In this document: positions 1 through 7,910 of the stretch, one piece after another | How positions within the stretch are numbered: position 1 is the stretch's first letter | Layout of the letters: every line of letters begins with the position of its first letter | Assembly (NCBI GenBank): GCA_016839785.1 | Contig: JAEOTQ010000166.1 | Location: forward strand, 1 to 49,909 | Reading direction: 5' to 3' | Origin: Candidatus Hodarchaeota archaeon | Lineage (GTDB): Archaea; Asgardarchaeota; Heimdallarchaeia; Hodarchaeales; Hodarchaeaceae | Length of the DNA stretch: 49,909 nt | The notes under the pieces: generated by a model | Databases searched by the model: none | What the model was told of the DNA's origin: nothing | Seen by the model: only the letters and a program-made list of their open reading frames with translations | Made by a program: the position numbers and the translations under genes

Positions 1-6
1 GGAAGA

Positions 7-14
7 TTTATATA
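7..14 (+). promoter_or_regulatory. TATA box for the histone gene
   Basis: The sequence tttatata lies about 80 bases upstream of the histone ATG. It is a near-perfect archaeal TATA box. It would place the transcription start near position 35-40 and leave a 5' leader of about 55 bases. This is a motif match only. Confidence 0.55.
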
Positions 15-92
15 GGATGAATTTAAACCCTTCTAGTGTGAGAAAAATCAACAACTCACAACTAATTACATTGAGAAAAGGTGTAAAGAAAA

Positions 93-296
93 ATGGCAGG
101 ATTTGCTAGAGCAAGAATTGAAAAAGTAATCAGAGATGCTGGTGCTCACCGTGTATCTGCTGGCGCAATTGATCGATTAAACGAAATTGTTACCAACAAA
201 GGTATGGAAATTGCTAAATACGCAGTTGAGATTGCCCGTCACTCTGGACGAAAGACTGTTAAAGAATCAGACATTAAATTAGCCGCTACCAAATAA
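93..296 (+). CDS. Archaeal histone (HMf-like, single histone fold)
   Basis: This 67-residue protein is a complete minimal histone fold, the usual length for HMfA/HMfB-type archaeal histones. It has the N-terminal helix around FARARIEKVIRDAGAHRVS, the long central helix, the turn GRKTVKESDIKLA and almost no tail. Such proteins dimerise and wrap DNA in chromatin-like filaments. The ATG is preceded by an A-rich leader without a strong Shine-Dalgarno, and a TATA box sits at 7-14. The gene stands alone and is followed by a polypyrimidine tract that may act as a T-rich terminator. Family assignment is secure; oligomer behaviour is inferred. Confidence 0.96.
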   Translation: MAGFARARIEKVIRDAGAHRVSAGAIDRLNEIVTNKGMEIAKYAVEIARHSGRKTVKESDIKLAATK

Positions 297-599
297 GCAG
301 CTTAATGTCCTACGTTCTTTTACTCTCTCGCTCTCTTTCTTTTTTTTTCCCCATTTCTTACGAATTTTTCTAATTTGTTGTATCATCCGAAAATAGAATT
401 GTGATTCTTTTCTCTAGCTTTTGAGTCTTCTTCAGGGAGAAAAACATTGCCCCAAAAATAGTCTATTTAATAATGCTGAAGAGAAAATAAATTTGTCTCT
501 ATTCGAAAAATGGTTTTCAAATTATGACTATGTCAATCTGTAGAAATATAAATTGACAAATGGTGACGGTTCTGAAATCTCCATCAATTTCAGGACTGA
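297..599. other. Intergenic region with polypyrimidine tract
   Basis: This stretch of about 300 bases holds no convincing gene. Positions 307-357 are a pyrimidine-rich run that includes nine or more consecutive T around 340-348. That is the kind of T-rich sequence at which archaeal RNA polymerase terminates after a highly expressed gene. Near 544-554 an AT-rich element (aaatataaatt) could be the TATA box of the downstream TPR gene. I see no tRNA or structured RNA here. Confidence 0.5.
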
Positions 600-2672
600 T
601 TGGCGGTGTTTGCCTCGACTGATGCTAATGAAAAAGAAGAAGCTAGTGATACCAAATCAGAGAGGAGAAATAACTTTAAACAAATTAGGAAGGAGAGAAA
701 AATTCAACCTCTTGAAGCAAATCTGGTAAAAATTACGGATGGGATAATCAAAGGAGATCCTAATGCAAAAGAACAGTTAAAGCACCATATTAAAATGCTA
801 AAAACTGAAATCAATCGGAATAATTCCCCTAGTTCAGTCTCAGTAGATAACAATATGAAGAATATTGAAAAAAGTATTTCGAATCTAGTTCTTAAGACTG
901 AAGGAACAGAAGAACTTATTCTACAGATTGGGAAAATTTTTGAGGGTAATACTTGGATAGCAGAATTAGAAACTAGTATCAAACAAGATCTAGCTCCTAT
1001 TATTGATGAATTATCATCCCAAAAATTTCTACCTGATAAAACTCTTAAAACAGCAAGTTCAAATTTCATCAATCAGCAAAAAACACTTAGCGATCTTAAA
1101 GAAAGATTAACGGTTCAGACTGAGCATTTACAAGCATCTTTAAAAGTAGAACAGTTAAAAACTATAGTTCTTGCTTTAAAAGATGCTGGATCAACTGCAA
1201 TTAAAGAAAAATCATTCGACAAAGCAATTACAATTTTAGATGATACTAATAAAAAGATATTACCCTTAGTCACGAGTAGTAAAGAATTATCGGATAAAGA
1301 ACTCTCTAACCTCTCCAAATCCATCCTTTTCGAGTTGGAAACTGCTCTCGTCGAAAAAGGACAAATCGACGAAGCAATAAAGGTAATTGATTCACAATTT
1401 AAGATTCCCGTCTATAGAAGTGAAGATTACCGAAAAGCACAGTTAAAGAAGAGTCATTTGCTAGTTCAATCAGGGGAATTCAAAAAAGCCGTGAATCTAC
1501 TCAAAAGCTTATTAGATTATTGTTGTGAGGATGAGATCGATTATAATACATCTGCTGAAATAAAACGGGCACTTGGAGTGGCATATCGGGGCCAAGGATC
1601 ATATGACATGGCTTTAAGATACTTCCACGAGTCTCAAAAGGAATTTTTAAGAGTAAAAGCAATGGATCCTGACGATTCTCGATGTATTGATGGATATCAT
1701 AATGCGATATGGAGTAAAGGAATTCTTCACTACCTAAGGGGAGAATGGGAAGAAGCATTAGCGATTTGGAACGAATTAGAGAAGTTCTACCGCAATAGAA
1801 AACCCAAGATTCAATTAAAATTATATTTTGAATATATGAGAACTTTTAAACTCTCAGGAAAATTCCAAAAAGCTGAGGAAATGCTGGATAAAGCTCTTGA
1901 TCTTCTTTCTACCTATGATGAAGCTGAGAAAGGGAAAGCAAAGGCGTTTGTTTATTTAGGCTATGCAGAAATTTACTTTTTACAAAATAACTTTGAAAAT
2001 GCAGTTAGATCTATAGATACTGTACGATCTTTAGTTAAAAATAATGACGACGCATTTAATGAACTGAATATCTTGGAAATAGAAGCAGAAATTCTCTGCA
2101 CTCAAGATAGAACTGAAGAAGCCCGAAGTAAGTTAGAGACTGTGCGTAAAAAGTGTAAATCTAATTGGGATAGAGTGAAGTTCTATCGAATACTCGCTAG
2201 AATTGAGAAATATGAAATGAATTATGGTGCAGCCCAAATTGCATTGAAAACAGCAATAGATATTACTACTGAAATAGGGGCGATAACCTATTCTGATGAT
2301 TTAGCAATTACTGAATTACTTATTGAAATGTCTCGGATTGGTAACCCAAAAGCATTCTTGGAAGCTAAAGAAAGATTAACATTAATTGATCAAGAACTAT
2401 CTGAAAAGAATTTGCCAGTGCTTCAACTCGAAAGCAAACTTCAACATGGATACTTAGCTTGGAGTCATTCGGATTTTGAAAAGGCTTATACAATTTTTAC
2501 TGAAATTGTAAGGGAGGCGGAGAATCACCGATTATTTAGACAAAAGGCAAAAGCTATTGATGCATTGAATACAATTGAAAACCAAGAACGACATCTGAGT
2601 GCAACGACCAAGAATAAAGCCGTCTATCGATATCTGGATGATGCTAGAAGAATCTTGAAAGGATCTTCCTAA
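600..2672 (+). CDS. TPR-repeat protein with N-terminal helical region
   Basis: This 690-residue protein is rich in Lys/Glu and almost entirely helical. Residues 1-230 look like charged helices or coiled coil. From about residue 280 onward there are successive tetratricopeptide-like units, for example RALGVAYRGQGSYDMALRYF near 340, ILHYLRGEWEEALAIW near 380, and AKAFVYLGYAEIYFLQNNFE near 450. TPR arrays act as protein-protein scaffolds, and no enzymatic domain is visible. The start is TTG with a weak AGGA upstream; no in-frame ATG lies nearby. It resembles in size and style the TPR protein at 37899-39788, but I cannot show they are paralogues. Partner and process are unknown. Confidence 0.8.
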   Translation: MAVFASTDANEKEEASDTKSERRNNFKQIRKERKIQPLEANLVKITDGIIKGDPNAKEQLKHHIKMLKTEINRNNSPSSVSVDNNMKNIEKSISNLVLKTEGTEELILQIGKIFEGNTWIAELETSIKQDLAPIIDELSSQKFLPDKTLKTASSNFINQQKTLSDLKERLTVQTEHLQASLKVEQLKTIVLALKDAGSTAIKEKSFDKAITILDDTNKKILPLVTSSKELSDKELSNLSKSILFELETALVEKGQIDEAIKVIDSQFKIPVYRSEDYRKAQLKKSHLLVQSGEFKKAVNLLKSLLDYCCEDEIDYNTSAEIKRALGVAYRGQGSYDMALRYFHESQKEFLRVKAMDPDDSRCIDGYHNAIWSKGILHYLRGEWEEALAIWNELEKFYRNRKPKIQLKLYFEYMRTFKLSGKFQKAEEMLDKALDLLSTYDEAEKGKAKAFVYLGYAEIYFLQNNFENAVRSIDTVRSLVKNNDDAFNELNILEIEAEILCTQDRTEEARSKLETVRKKCKSNWDRVKFYRILARIEKYEMNYGAAQIALKTAIDITTEIGAITYSDDLAITELLIEMSRIGNPKAFLEAKERLTLIDQELSEKNLPVLQLESKLQHGYLAWSHSDFEKAYTIFTEIVREAENHRLFRQKAKAIDALNTIENQERHLSATTKNKAVYRYLDDARRILKGSS

Positions 2673-2689
2673 AATTTCATCTACATCAA

Positions 2690-3439
2690 TTATTGCTTTG
2701 ATTTTCCCTGATTTGCTACTTTTTGCATTGCCTTAGCAACAATATCAGGATCACCCAGATAATAATGCTTAATTGGATCCATTTTTTCATCCAATTCATA
2801 AACAAGCGGAATTCCAGTTGGTATATTTAATTTGAGAATTTTTTCGTTTGGTACATCATCAAGGAACTTCACGAGAGCACGTAAACTATTTCCATGAGCC
2901 GCTATGAGTACTCGCTTTCCGGATTTTATTGTTGGAACTATTTGCTCGTGCCAATAGGGAAGTACACGCGCTACAGTATCTTTTAGGCATTCAGACGTCG
3001 GTAATTCTTCTTGTAAGAGATGTTTATATTTAGGATCTTTCCCAGGGTATCGATCATCAGTTTTTTTCAGCCCTGGAGGACGAATATCATAGCTACGTCG
3101 CCATATCAATACTTGCTCATCACCATGTTTCGCAGCCGTTTCCGCTTTATTTAACCCTTGTAATGCGCCGTAATGGCGCTCGTTCAATTTCCAAGATCGA
3201 TGAACAGGAATCCACATTAAATCCATTTCATCCAAGGCTAGCCATAATGTTCGGATTGATCTTTTCAACACACTAGTGAAAGCCACATCAAAAGAATACC
3301 CTTCATCCCTTAAAACCTGCCCTGAAGTAGTTGCTTCATTAATACCTTTTTCTGACAAATCTACATCGGTCCAACCAGTAAATTTGTTGATTTTGTTCCA
3401 AATTGATTCACCATGACGCAAAAATACTACCTTATACAA
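2690..3439 (-). CDS. gpmA: 2,3-bisphosphoglycerate-dependent phosphoglycerate mutase
   Basis: The enzyme interconverts 3-phosphoglycerate and 2-phosphoglycerate in glycolysis and gluconeogenesis through a phosphohistidine. The 249 residues match the usual dPGM length. The RHG motif is at the N-terminus with the phospho-acceptor His at 9, Arg60 follows in the VLKRS segment, Glu87 sits in [10 protein letters not shown], and the second catalytic His182 is in AAHGNS. The start appears to be TTG, with AAGGTG about ten bases upstream. It converges on the TPR gene with an 18-base gap. Most archaea use the unrelated cofactor-independent enzyme, so this type is less common and may reflect bacterial ancestry. 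Confidence 0.93.
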   Translation of the reverse strand: MYKVVFLRHGESIWNKINKFTGWTDVDLSEKGINEATTSGQVLRDEGYSFDVAFTSVLKRSIRTLWLALDEMDLMWIPVHRSWKLNERHYGALQGLNKAETAAKHGDEQVLIWRRSYDIRPPGLKKTDDRYPGKDPKYKHLLQEELPTSECLKDTVARVLPYWHEQIVPTIKSGKRVLIAAHGNSLRALVKFLDDVPNEKILKLNIPTGIPLVYELDEKMDPIKHYYLGDPDIVAKAMQKVANQGKSKQ

Positions 3440-3550
3440 AATAATTACACCTTAGCACTTGATACAGATTGTAGTTTGTGGAATTGAAGCGGAAATCATT
3501 TTCCTTGAAAAATGTATAGCAATCGTAGATTCTATAAGATTTGAATCTAT

Positions 3551-4006
3551 TTATTTCGATTTGATGATTAAATAATGAATTTTGTTATTTTTCAGGAGAT
3601 CTTTTTTTATTAATCCTAACTTCGTTAATCTATTTAAATAGACTTTTTCCGTGTTTGTTTTTCGACGAGTGATTCTTGATACTTGACCTGCAGTAACTGG
3701 TCCACTTAACTTTTTTAAAGTAAAGTACGTTTTTCTCAAGAGTCTTGGAACTGTAGAAGTCTCTTCTACCTTTTCCTTGAGTTCTTCATGCACCGTCTGC
3801 GACAGTTTTACATATTTATCTGAGTTTAACATTAAATCAATAGCATCTTTGACCGTAAGTGCCGAAGTGTCTTTCTCCCATCGTTTTTTAATTTCTTTTA
3901 CAAGCATTGCATAAGGAACCTTACTATTCATTAGAACCTCGGCTGCACTAGGAGTAATTTGAATTTTCAGTCTCTCTAGTTCTTTTGACAGATCAGGCTT
4001 TGACAT
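3551..4006 (-). CDS. Winged-helix domain protein
   Basis: This 151-residue basic protein has a C-terminal winged-helix segment at about 90-150: a helix around LRKTYFTLKKL, then GPVTAGQVSRITRRKTNTEKVYLNRL as helix-turn-helix, then a wing ending in KIHYLIIKSK. Residues 1-85 form a helical region of unknown role. The ATG has a good Shine-Dalgarno (GAGGTGA) a few bases upstream. It is probably a DNA-binding transcriptional regulator or chromatin protein. No ligand domain is visible and no target can be named. Confidence 0.75.
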   Translation of the reverse strand: MSKPDLSKELERLKIQITPSAAEVLMNSKVPYAMLVKEIKKRWEKDTSALTVKDAIDLMLNSDKYVKLSQTVHEELKEKVEETSTVPRLLRKTYFTLKKLSGPVTAGQVSRITRRKTNTEKVYLNRLTKLGLIKKDLLKNNKIHYLIIKSK

Positions 4007-4154
4007 GAAGTCACCTCATATTATATTCCTATTCACATTTCTGAAAAATTATCGAAATCCTAAATTAATAAATCAATCCTGTGTGGTGAAAAATTCAGTC
4101 AATTCATTAAGAATTTTTCGATTTTTAACAAAAAAGAAACATATTAACCATCAA

Positions 4155-5155
4155 TTATTTTGAATTGTTTGTTAACCGCTTTTCTCCTTGGATCTCTCGT
4201 ATTCGCGTAGCATCCTGTATTCTTTCAAGAGTTCCAAGATATTTGCCTTTCTTATCTCGTATGGCATGATATTGAAAGTATATGAATCTATTTTGATGGT
4301 TAATCCAAAATTCTTCTTCGTGTCGTTTGTTTGCTTTGAAATCTTCTAATATTTGATTCACATGACTAATACTCTTTGGAGGATGGCAGTGATAGACGTC
4401 ACGACCTAAATTAGCTAGTGTTCTTCGAAAAATTGGAGATTTTGTTGGAGAAAAATAGACTAATTTATCGTTGGCATCAATGAACGATAGTTGAAGGGGA
4501 ACATTTTCCATTATTTTTTCAAACAATCCCTGTGAAATACGCCCAGTAGAGAAATTAATTATCTGAGAGTCTTGATTTTCTTTGTATTTCATATTTGGAA
4601 ATGATGCTTGCGCCTTTTGATCTGGAACAATGATGCAATAACCAAAACCATCGCTTAAAGATGCAATACGGAGCCAATCGTCCTCTGATAATTTTTCAAG
4701 CGCGATGGGAAATATTTCCGTCTCTTCTTTTTTAATTATCCAGGGAATAGTATGTAAAATGGTTTTATTTTATTCTCAATGGTTTGGGGGAAAATTAAAT
4801 GTGCTGAAAGGATGTCTTCAATCTTCTCTAAGCGATCGCGAATATTATCTATATTTTTGCGTAATAGGGTCAGATTTTTATGCATTCCTTTCTCTTGCAA
4901 TAAAGGAAATAGCAATTCTTCTAGTCTTAAGTAATGTTTTCTTATGTCCAGTAAGAGGTTATATTTTATTCTCAATTCAAGTTTTAACGCTTCATCTTGA
5001 TCTTGCTTTATCTGATTCAAAATAAATGTAAATTGTTGAAGTAGAGCTTCAATTGCACGATTTTCTTACATAAATATGGTTACTGGATGACCAGAAGGAA
5101 GTTCGCTTTGTTTAGATGGGGCAAGCATACTAATGGTTCCCTTAACGTCTTTCAA
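4155..5155 (-). pseudogene. Decayed hemerythrin HHE-PAS sensor gene (DUF438 type)
   Basis: Read on the minus strand, three pieces line up in order as one protein of the DUF438/hemerythrin/PAS family. First is an N-terminal GHPV segment near 5090. Next comes a hemerythrin-like helix pair with KHYLRLEELLFPLLQEKG around 4920 and, after a frame change, IKKEETEIFPIALEKLSEDD near 4680-4725. Last is a PAS domain (VPLQLSFIDANDKLVYFSPT) at 4155-4520. An in-frame TAA at 5066-5068 interrupts the HHE domain, and a one-base shift near 4740-4760 separates its two halves. The N-terminal DUF438 domain is absent, with a TGA at 5162-5164. The 145-residue PAS portion alone still has an open frame from an ATG at 4592. 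I infer a pseudogene; two sequencing errors are the alternative. Confidence 0.75.
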
Positions 5156-5386
5156 TATTAGTCAATCCTCTTATATCCCCCGATTCAATATTTAACGATT
5201 AAAAAGCAAAATTTCCTTAAGTTTACCCTTCTGAATAACGAATTTTCTCTATCCAGAAGTACTTAAACAGATTTCGATAAGTTAAACCTGAATTTCTTCT
5301 GTCTGTTACAACCGTGAGTTATTTTTATCCCTCATCTTATGTTCCCTATTCAATCTTAAAAGTTCCTTTGGGTTGGAAAGAAGCTA

Positions 5387-5905
5387 ATGATTCCATTTAG
5401 AGAGTATAGAAAAGAATGTTTGTTTAGGAATAACAAACTATGCTCTTATTGGGAACAATCTACAGAGTGTCATTTACTCTCATGTCCTTTTTATTCCACC
5501 AGTATGACTACAAGTGGAAAAAAATTGCTGGAAAAACGTAAACAAGATACGATTACTTTTTCCCCAACCGATTTAGATAATGCTGGAAAATCCGTACATG
5601 ATATCATTGGTATAACAAAAAGAGAGGAGGGAATCGAGCAACAAGAGGATCAGGAGAAACCTCGACAGTCAAGTGTAACTGAAAAAATGGTATCTCGGCT
5701 TACGTGTATAGCGTGTGGTGAACAAATTTTCGACGATAAGTTTACTACAATTCGTGATCCACATGGAGTTATAATTTATCTCCATTCAAAAGGTAAATGC
5801 GATGTTAGGCATGAGCATATTCCAATTGTACGTAAACGTTGGCTAAAGATGCACAATTACGGAAAAAAAATATCCAAAACGGAAAAAACAGAGGAATCAG
5901 GATAG
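5387..5905 (+). CDS. Cys-rich, probably zinc-binding protein of unknown function
   Basis: I do not recognise this 172-residue protein. It has two Cys clusters. The N-terminal one has Cys11, Cys19, Cys28 and Cys33 (in ECLFRNNKLC and ECHLLSCPFY). The C-terminal one begins TCIACGEQIF and continues to an HSKGKC and a later HEH segment. They are joined by a charged, probably disordered linker at about residues 45-100. Two zinc-binding knuckles with a flexible linker suggest a nucleic-acid or protein adaptor, but this is inference. The ATG is preceded by a purine-rich GGAAAGAAG. The gene lies between two decaying genes. Confidence 0.65.
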   Translation: MIPFREYRKECLFRNNKLCSYWEQSTECHLLSCPFYSTSMTTSGKKLLEKRKQDTITFSPTDLDNAGKSVHDIIGITKREEGIEQQEDQEKPRQSSVTEKMVSRLTCIACGEQIFDDKFTTIRDPHGVIIYLHSKGKCDVRHEHIPIVRKRWLKMHNYGKKISKTEKTEESG

Positions 5906-5939
5906 TTTAATCAAATAATACTGATGTAGGGAAATATAA

Positions 5940-6110
5940 TGGCTAAAATTGTTATGCCAATTGCTGCAGAGGAATGGAAAAAGATATGGAAAAGAAATAG
6001 AATTCGTTCTATATCCGCGTGATGGTCATGAACTTTCTCGCAGTGCAGAACCCCGACATATTGTAGACCGAATCAGAAGAATCATTCAATGGATTGAGAA
6101 ATATTCATAA
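5940..6110 (+). pseudogene. 3' remnant of an S9-family (acylaminoacyl/prolyl oligopeptidase) gene
   Basis: From about 5979 to the TAA at 6108-6110 one frame encodes KRYGKEIEFVLYPRDGHELS followed by an RIRRIIQWIEKYS end. This is the characteristic C-terminus of S9 serine peptidases, including the GH that carries the catalytic His. Just upstream, in another frame, an ATG at 5940 with a Shine-Dalgarno-like aggga reads into MPIAAEEW, which matches the segment that should precede it. The two frames meet in an A-run near 5979, so at least one indel is present. The remaining roughly 600 residues, including the catalytic Ser and Asp, are absent. It ends 12 bases before the gamma-glutamyltranspeptidase gene. 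Confidence 0.65.
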
Positions 6111-6122
6111 TAAGAAGAAGGA

Positions 6123-7748
6123 ATGGTTAAAATGGCAGTAAAATTTTGGAGACGACCCACAGCAGGTAGATCTGCTGTACATGCAAAAAATGGTTTAGTT
6201 GCTTCTTCTCAACCATTAGCTTCATCTGCAGGAATTCAAATGCTTCAAACTGGCGGAAATGCAAGTGATGCGATAATTGCAATGGCCGCAGTACTAAATG
6301 TAGTTGAACCATTTTCCACAGGTATAGGAGGAGATGCATTCGCACTTCTTTATGTTCCTGGTGAGGACCTACCAATTGGAATTAATGGATCAGGATTCTC
6401 ACCGAATAAATTAACTTATGATTTCTTTGTTACAGAAAAACAATTTTCAGAGATCCCATTAACTGGAATCTTACCTATTACGGTTCCAGGAGCAGTAAGC
6501 ACTTGGGGTTTAATTCACAAGAAGTTTGGATCCTTACCTTGGAGTGAAGTGCTCCAACCTGCAATAAATTATGCTAAAAATGGGTTCCCTATAAGTCCAT
6601 TAATTGCTCAAGTTTGGAATGAATTAGTTCCTAAGCTCAAACTGCATGAAGGAGCTCGACAAACCTATTTGATTAATGAAGAACGAGCTCCACACTCAGG
6701 GGAATTGTTTAAACAAGAGGAATTGGGGAAAACCTTTCAAAATCTCGCAGACCATGGTTATGAAACTTTTTACACCGGTGATCTTGCGAATCAGACAATA
6801 GAGTTTTTACAAAAGGAGGGAAGCGTGATAGATATACTTGATCTAAATAATTTTTCTGCTGAATGGACAAATCCGATTTCTAAGGTAATTTATGACCATC
6901 AATTATGGGAACATGGACCAAATGGACAAGGACTTGTCACATTACAAATTTTGTCAATTGCTGAAGAGTTAGATATTGCACGTTATCCTCTAAACTCAGC
7001 TGAATATTTGCACGTTCTAATTGAAGCAAAAAAACTCGCTTTTTCGGATGCTTTTACCTATTTAGCAGATCCAAGAGCAATGAATGTGGATGTAGATGTC
7101 TTTCTAACTGATAAATATGCACAAACCAGAGCCAGTCAAATAAATCCTAGGAAAGCATTGAAAGAATTACCTTATACTTTAGATATGGGAGAAGATACAG
7201 TATATTTAACTGTAGTTGATAAAAATGGCTTTGCTATATCTTTCATTAATTCTCTATACTATGGATTCGGCTCAGGAGTAGGAGATCCAGTAACGGGAAT
7301 TGCGTTCCAAAATAGAGGAGCTGGATTCACACTCAAAAAAGGGCACCCTAATCAATATGAATCAGGAAAACGACCGTATCACACAATAATCCCAGCTATG
7401 ATAACTTCTCCCTCTACAAATCGTTTATTGCATTCTTTTGGTGTGATGGGAGGACATCATCAGCCAATAGGACAATCTCAAGTATTTCTTAACCTCGTAT
7501 TACACGGTATGGATCCTCAGGATGCCATAAATTCCCCTCGTTTTCATCACGAACAGAATTCCAATCTTGTTGCTTTTGAAGAACCTATTCCATTACAGGT
7601 TAAAACACAATTACGGGGATTGGGGCATAACGTGCGAGATTCAGTTGGGATGAACTTTGGAGGAGGTCAAATCATATCTATTTCTGAGAATGGATCTTAT
7701 ATCGGTGGGTCTGATCCTCGTAAGGATGGTCAAGCTCAAGGATACTAG
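6123..7748 (+). CDS. ggt: Gamma-glutamyltranspeptidase
   Basis: This Ntn-hydrolase cleaves gamma-glutamyl amides such as glutathione and transfers or hydrolyses the glutamyl group. The 541 residues cover both future subunits. The large-subunit signature EPFSTGIGGDAF is near residue 62-73. The autoprocessing/nucleophile Thr is at about 359 in GEDTVYLTVVD. The small-subunit segments GVMGGHHQPIG (440-450) and the final GGSDPRKDGQAQGY are present. There is no signal peptide or twin-arginine motif, unlike periplasmic bacterial enzymes, so a cytosolic location is likely. The ATG has GAAGAAGG just upstream. The physiological substrate in this organism is unknown. Confidence 0.93.
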   Translation: MVKMAVKFWRRPTAGRSAVHAKNGLVASSQPLASSAGIQMLQTGGNASDAIIAMAAVLNVVEPFSTGIGGDAFALLYVPGEDLPIGINGSGFSPNKLTYDFFVTEKQFSEIPLTGILPITVPGAVSTWGLIHKKFGSLPWSEVLQPAINYAKNGFPISPLIAQVWNELVPKLKLHEGARQTYLINEERAPHSGELFKQEELGKTFQNLADHGYETFYTGDLANQTIEFLQKEGSVIDILDLNNFSAEWTNPISKVIYDHQLWEHGPNGQGLVTLQILSIAEELDIARYPLNSAEYLHVLIEAKKLAFSDAFTYLADPRAMNVDVDVFLTDKYAQTRASQINPRKALKELPYTLDMGEDTVYLTVVDKNGFAISFINSLYYGFGSGVGDPVTGIAFQNRGAGFTLKKGHPNQYESGKRPYHTIIPAMITSPSTNRLLHSFGVMGGHHQPIGQSQVFLNLVLHGMDPQDAINSPRFHHEQNSNLVAFEEPIPLQVKTQLRGLGHNVRDSVGMNFGGGQIISISENGSYIGGSDPRKDGQAQGY

Positions 7749-7910
7749 TCTTCACACACTTAGGTCTCATTTCCCCTATTTCTAACAGAACTAAGAAATA
7801 GCTAAAACTTAAATTGATAAATTCGGTGGATGAAAATACATATCCAAAATTAAAGGATTTAAAATCTTCATTCTTAGATCTTGAATCTCTTCATTGGAGA
7901 TTAGATTCAT

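Noticed and set aside
704..1758. Open frames on the minus strand inside the first TPR gene
   Set aside because: They lie fully inside a long well-supported gene on the other strand and their translations have shadow-like composition.
4705..5025. Plus-strand open frame over the hemerythrin-PAS remnant
   Set aside because: The minus strand has clear family similarity here; the plus frame is hydrophobic without any recognisable pattern and is a shadow.
5066..5068. Recoded stop (selenocysteine or pyrrolysine) in the hemerythrin domain
   Set aside because: The codon is TAA, not TGA or TAG, and a separate frameshift is also present, so decay or error is more likely.
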